Source: DASYXZ01 sp035946625 (GTDB taxonomy: Bacteria > Acidobacteriota > Terriglobia > UBA7540). Taken from it: a DNA stretch of 64,000 nucleotides. Below the pieces are notes generated by a model, which was not told the DNA's origin, made no database searches, and saw only the letters and a program-made list of their open reading frames with translations. The translations under genes were made by a program, and so were the position numbers. Shown here one piece after another: positions 60,823-64,000 of the stretch (position 1 is its first letter; the number at the start of each line of letters is the position of its first letter). The stretch spans positions 1 through 64,000 of the forward strand of contig DASYZE010000032.1 of NCBI GenBank assembly GCA_035946625.1, read 5' to 3'.

Positions 60823-61782
60823 TCATGGGCTAGTGAACGGTTGTGTTGAGTGGCGAGGCGGAGCGTTACTCCAATATTCGTTCAGGGAAGAAATGACCCC
60901 GCACAGAACAAGCCCCGCGTTGTGCGCCGCCGGAAAGGTCTGCGAGTATCCGGCAGGACCGACTTCGTCGACGAAGCGTCCGAACCTGTTCGATATTCCT
61001 GACACAAAAAGGAAGGATGACCCTGCAACAGCTCTTATGACGCCATGGGTCGTCTCGACGGAAACGATTGGATCGGAGGTGACTTTCTTGCATGCGGCGA
61101 CAGCTTGCGGATCGACCGTCGCGTACAGAGTGTTATCTGTAACGTTTACATCACACAGGGCGATTCCGCGCGGCTCACAGATTAGAGTCCGTTGGTGGTC
61201 TCCCGTGCGGCCTGTCGCCAAGAATTTCAGTTGAAATGACTGAAGTTTCAGCGTCATGAAGGCGAACAACTTGGAGTCAATGGTTGAGAGCAACACCTTA
61301 CCGAACGACTCGTCCCCCCACGGGCTGTCTGGGTTCTGCTTGCCAGCGTACGGATCGAACAAGAAAACTTGCGTACCCACCACCACAGAACCGTTGAAGT
61401 TCAAGGCTGGGTCGGACATTGCTGCCGTGCCGACGGCGATTACGCAATCCGGCGTGTCCCCTGCTGCAATGATCGCCGGGAGTCGCTGAACCTTTTGCCA
61501 CGAACTCGATTGGTAAGTTGCTCGGTCCGGAAGGTGTTCGAGAATGTCTGAAATACACCATATTTCCGCGACCAAGCTATTCAAATGAAGCGTGACGCGT
61601 GGGACGATCTTCAGGTCAGGGGCCCGCTCGCTGGTGGGATTTGTCCTCTGATGGGGATGATGAAGGTCACCTGGTGAAGGCCACGGCAGCAAGTCTTTGG
61701 CACGAGAGTCAAGATCAAAGACTGGAACTAAGGCGGCGTCACATTCCCACCATTTGTTGACGATGGCGATAACTCGCTTCAT
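60823..61782 (-). CDS. Nucleoside phosphorylase / MTA-SAH nucleosidase-like protein
   Basis: 319 residues. Features fit the PNP/MTAN fold: N-terminal strand IAIVNKWWECDAALVPVFD, the turn DCVIAVGTAAMSDPALNF, SVVVGTQVFLFDP, and the substrate segment VSVETTHGVIRAVAGSSFLF with the conserved Glu, followed by VSGISNRFG. In active MTAN the last motif has Asp (ISD) as proton donor; here it is Asn. The protein may thus be a binder or a modified enzyme. It is the last gene of a minus-strand accessory run next to the tRNA fragment. PNP-like domains occur as effectors in bacterial conflict systems, but here that is only an analogy. Confidence 0.6.
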   Translation of the reverse strand: MKRVIAIVNKWWECDAALVPVFDLDSRAKDLLPWPSPGDLHHPHQRTNPTSERAPDLKIVPRVTLHLNSLVAEIWCISDILEHLPDRATYQSSSWQKVQRLPAIIAAGDTPDCVIAVGTAAMSDPALNFNGSVVVGTQVFLFDPYAGKQNPDSPWGDESFGKVLLSTIDSKLFAFMTLKLQSFQLKFLATGRTGDHQRTLICEPRGIALCDVNVTDNTLYATVDPQAVAACKKVTSDPIVSVETTHGVIRAVAGSSFLFVSGISNRFGRFVDEVGPAGYSQTFPAAHNAGLVLCGVISSLNEYWSNAPPRHSTQPFTSP

Positions 61783-61822
61783 AGTTTGTTGGTCGCGGAA
61801 GTGGGCGGCAGCAGAGACTTTT

Positions 61823-62311
61823 CTATGGACGAGGCGGTGGCCCCTTCCATGTCCCTTTTCCTATTCCTTTTTCGCTTTCTTCTACCTCTCGCTTCTTCTT
61901 TTCTGCCAGCACATTGGCATTTAAGTTGTCGATCATTTCTTGGACGAGTTTCTGGCCAAATCCCGATTTATGCGCGTAACATTCCGATATTTTCCCCCAC
62001 TTCTCTTCCTCCGCTGTATCAAAAACTTCCTTGCCCGGCCATTGCTGGAGGAACATCGCGATCTCTCTGTGGCTGTTCTTCATCGCCATGCGCAGCGCTG
62101 CATCTTCACCCGCGTGTACGTTTGCTCCTTGGTGGAGCAAATATCGAACCGTCTCCGCCTGGCCGGTCTCGGCAGCGAGAATCAACGCCAAATCGCCGCT
62201 GGCATGAATGTCGGCACCCGCCTTTAAGAGTAGCGAAACGATTGCATCCTGCCCCTTTTCAGCGGCGAGAATAAACGCCAAGTCGAGTTCTTTCTTCTGG
62301 TCTATGTTCAT
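61823..62311 (-). CDS. Ankyrin-repeat protein
   Basis: About 162 residues from MNIDQKKELDLAF; a start 42 bp farther upstream is possible. Three ankyrin repeats: LAFILAAEKGQDAIVSLLLK then AGADIHASG; LALILAAETGQAETVRYLLH then QGANVHAGE; AALRMAMKNSHREIAMFLQQ. The C-terminal 60 residues are charged and end in a Lys/Glu/Gly/Pro-rich tail (about 130-162). There is no signal peptide. Function: protein-protein interaction. It sits between the zeta-kinase lipoprotein and the phosphorylase-like gene in the same direction. Confidence 0.8.
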   Translation of the reverse strand: MNIDQKKELDLAFILAAEKGQDAIVSLLLKAGADIHASGDLALILAAETGQAETVRYLLHQGANVHAGEDAALRMAMKNSHREIAMFLQQWPGKEVFDTAEEEKWGKISECYAHKSGFGQKLVQEMIDNLNANVLAEKKKREVEESEKGIGKGTWKGPPPRP

Positions 62312-62436
62312 TCTTGCTTGTCTTTCGTTTGGGCCATCACGTGATGACATCACGAACTGTAGAATGGCCCCGGTATTCGGTCAAGCCACAATAGGTTCAG
62401 CCATTTTGTCACAACCTTTAACAGATTCGGTCCGCC

Positions 62437-63414
62437 TCATTTGCCCTTGAACGCCAGATAGACAGCTTCCGAAATTCTGTTATTGGCTCGGGCAGCATCC
62501 AACTCACTCCGCAGTCTCTGCTTCAATTCGTCTGGCTTGTACAGCCCAGCCATTTTCCCGATGAATGCTAAGTTCTTCTCCACCGCTTTCCCCTCCCCGC
62601 GTGAGTTATCAATAACATTGATCTCAACCCGCTTATCATCTTTGTATTGATCGGCAATCCTTAGCAAAACTTCAGGAGCCGATTCGTGGGTCTCGACAAA
62701 CGCGCCAAGTGAGAGCGTGCGCCCCTCGTCCATGGCGCGCTGCAGAGCGCTTAAGAACGACTCAACAGGGTCGCGGTACACGAAGACGATACACACCGAC
62801 TTGCCGCTATTTAATGCTTGATCGATCTTCTCTAACGAAGTTTTAGACTCAGACATAGTCGTGTCATAGACGATCTGGGCTGAATTAAGGATAGATTGAA
62901 TTGCGCCATTCTTCGCGATGCTCGTTGTCTTACCTGATGCGGCACCGCCGGCAGTGAATACAACCACGGGCGGGTCATTCGAAGCCGGCTCCTTCAGCAT
63001 CTGGAGATAAACCGCCTTGGCGAGAGCGCGCGACGGCTCCTGGACAGCATCGCTATACATCGTACGATGCTCTCTGTTTGTGTCATCATTCACGTCTGGG
63101 CCATGGGGTGCGTAGTCCTTCGATAGTTCGCGCGCGTTGTCGACGTTCACCTTTTTACCAAATTGTTTCCTGTAGGCCTCGACCGCCTTTTCTGGGTTTT
63201 GCCCGACATACTCCGCAAAGCGCTCCTCGACTTCACGCTCTTGCTGCGAAAGCCCAGCTGCTTTCGGGATATTAATCTCGCCATGATAAAAATCGGTGTT
63301 TTTGGACTTGCCACAGCCGGCCAGAGCCCCGACAGTAAGCGCCAGCAGGATATAAGTGAAGACCGCGCTGCGTATCTTTCCTTCGCGCCAAAACGTGTCC
63401 GTGATTGGTGCCAT
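62437..63414 (-). CDS. Lipoprotein with zeta-toxin-like P-loop kinase domain
   Basis: 325 residues from the ATG at 63414 (GAGG six bases upstream). A lipoprotein signal with lipobox L-A-G-C (Cys34, VGALAGCGKSK) is followed by a helical linker (about 50-130) and, from about 145, a zeta-type kinase core. The core has the Walker A TAGGAASGKTT (residues 155-164), an Asp in QIVYDTTMSES (184) where zeta toxins have the catalytic acid, and CIVFVYRDPVESFLSALQRA (208-227). Zeta toxins phosphorylate UDP-GlcNAc and block cell-wall synthesis. Membrane tethering outside the cytoplasm is atypical. No epsilon-like antitoxin is seen beside it. Confidence 0.75.
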   Translation of the reverse strand: MAPITDTFWREGKIRSAVFTYILLALTVGALAGCGKSKNTDFYHGEINIPKAAGLSQQEREVEERFAEYVGQNPEKAVEAYRKQFGKKVNVDNARELSKDYAPHGPDVNDDTNREHRTMYSDAVQEPSRALAKAVYLQMLKEPASNDPPVVVFTAGGAASGKTTSIAKNGAIQSILNSAQIVYDTTMSESKTSLEKIDQALNSGKSVCIVFVYRDPVESFLSALQRAMDEGRTLSLGAFVETHESAPEVLLRIADQYKDDKRVEINVIDNSRGEGKAVEKNLAFIGKMAGLYKPDELKQRLRSELDAARANNRISEAVYLAFKGK

Positions 63415-63556
63415 GCTCCTGCCTCTGCTCACTTGAGTAAGTAGCAAATGATCCATCCTATCACATTGCCCCGACTGGGCTTGGAGTCTGAATGGGTCGA
63501 GCCTCGCACGCCGTAATGTCCTCGCCTGCGATGACTGAATGGGGGACAGAAATCGA

Positions 63557-64000
63557 CTACTTCCCAAAACCACCCGGCCCTTTGGGTTTCCACTGACTGC
63601 GGAGGGATTTCGGCGGAGTCGGCGGAGTCTTCGGATTGCCGAAAAACTGCGACGAGAACATGTCCGGCATCGGCGGCATGAGCGAGGCCGTCCCCTTCAT
63701 GGCGCCCGAGGTCCGCCGGGGCACGTGCACGGCCTGATTGAAGAAACGGCTCAGCATTTTGGGTTGGAGGAAGATAGAGTCGCTCGCTGTGCGCGGTTTG
63801 GTCGCAGCCAGCGGAGATTCCGCTCGCGGTCTCGTGTAAAAGATCGACGAGAAGATATCCGGCATCGGCGGCATGAGCTCAGCCGCGCCCTCCACGAAGC
63901 GGGTGATCTTCGGTTGTGCCTGTGCAACCCGGTTAAAGAAGCGGCTCAGCTTTGGTCGCAGGAAGCGAGAGCCGCTCACTGTATGAATGGGGGCGGCCAT
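63557..64000 (-). CDS. Protein with duplicated Pro/Met-rich unit (possibly partial)
   Basis: 147 residues visible; the first codon is the ATG at the window edge, so the N-terminus may lie outside. Two similar units of about 65 residues: SRFFNRVAQAQPKITRFVEG with AAELMPPMPDIFSSIFYTRP, and SRFFNQAVHVPRRTSGAMKG with TASLMPPMPDMFSSQFFGNP. It ends in a Pro/Lys/Gly tail (PKGPGGFGK). No known family was recognised. It is upstream of the zeta-kinase lipoprotein on the same strand, with a 142-bp gap. Confidence 0.55.
   Translation of the reverse strand: MAAPIHTVSGSRFLRPKLSRFFNRVAQAQPKITRFVEGAAELMPPMPDIFSSIFYTRPRAESPLAATKPRTASDSIFLQPKMLSRFFNQAVHVPRRTSGAMKGTASLMPPMPDMFSSQFFGNPKTPPTPPKSLRSQWKPKGPGGFGK

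Noticed and set aside
60440..61234. A 264-codon plus-strand ORF at the island edge
   Set aside because: It has no recognisable domain and overlaps the minus-strand phosphorylase-like gene, which shows family motifs.

Overview
The window looks like chromosomal DNA of an Acidobacteriota member. The main evidence is taxonomic marker families: six full-length duplicated FtsX/MacB-type permeases of the acidobacterial 'orphan' (ADOP) class with no ABC ATPase anywhere in the window, a PadR-ADOP pair, an acidobacterial VWFA-related exported protein, an ECF sigma/anti-sigma/HEAT operon, and the wreck of a TPR-TonB_C protein. The DNA is GC-rich until about 60.3 kb. No rRNA or complete tRNA gene is present.

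Layout. 0.2-4.1 kb: an alpha-mannosidase-like GH38 enzyme and a mannonate dehydratase, both exported. 4.1-25 kb: a PadR regulator with its ADOP, a helicase fragment, the VWFA protein, five more ADOPs on the minus strand, an in-frame PadR::ADOP deletion scar, a class A beta-lactamase-like protein and a small membrane protein. The ADOP spacers are occupied by hairpin-forming AT-rich micro-repeats, and the outermost ADOP has a good sigma-54 promoter with upstream enhancer half-sites. 25.3-32.1 kb: housekeeping genes (MoeB/ThiF-like E1, Pcm, DUF488, Nudix, AroDE, TrpE), plus a promoter-to-terminator unit at 27.29-27.55 kb that looks like a structured small RNA with a 13-codon ORF behind a near-perfect Shine-Dalgarno. 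32.2-35.6 kb: an accessory patch between trpE and trpG, made of a DUF559 gene between long inverted repeats, a TPR/TonB pseudogene, a GNAT enzyme and a hicB gene overlapping a hicA gene that carries a stop codon. 35.6-45.8 kb: TrpG, a GH18-like exported protein, an SGNH hydrolase, a GNAT, a PLD-like nuclease, SixA, an APC permease, a CHAD protein and two overlapping thymidylate-kinase paralogues. 45.9-49.9 kb: a decayed transposase, a cyclic-nucleotide-binding protein and an ATP/ADP-carrier-like membrane protein fused to HEAT repeats. 50-53 kb: a PilQ/GspD-type secretin with an AMIN domain and a long C-terminal extension. 53.8-58.3 kb: a broken ECF sigma gene, then an intact ECF sigma, anti-sigma and two exported HEAT proteins. 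58.4-60.1 kb: a Tat-exported GH51-like arabinofuranosidase.

At 60.28-60.34 kb lies the 3' half only of a tRNA-Leu(UAA) gene. Sequence homology stops at the anticodon stem, which is the signature of an integration attachment site. To its right (60.3-64.0 kb, running off the window) all genes are on the minus strand and look accessory: a lipoprotein with a zeta-toxin-like P-loop kinase domain, an ankyrin protein, a nucleoside-phosphorylase-like protein with a changed catalytic residue, and a protein built from a duplicated proline-rich unit. This island end, together with the 27.3 kb RNA candidate, is the most likely place for something undescribed.
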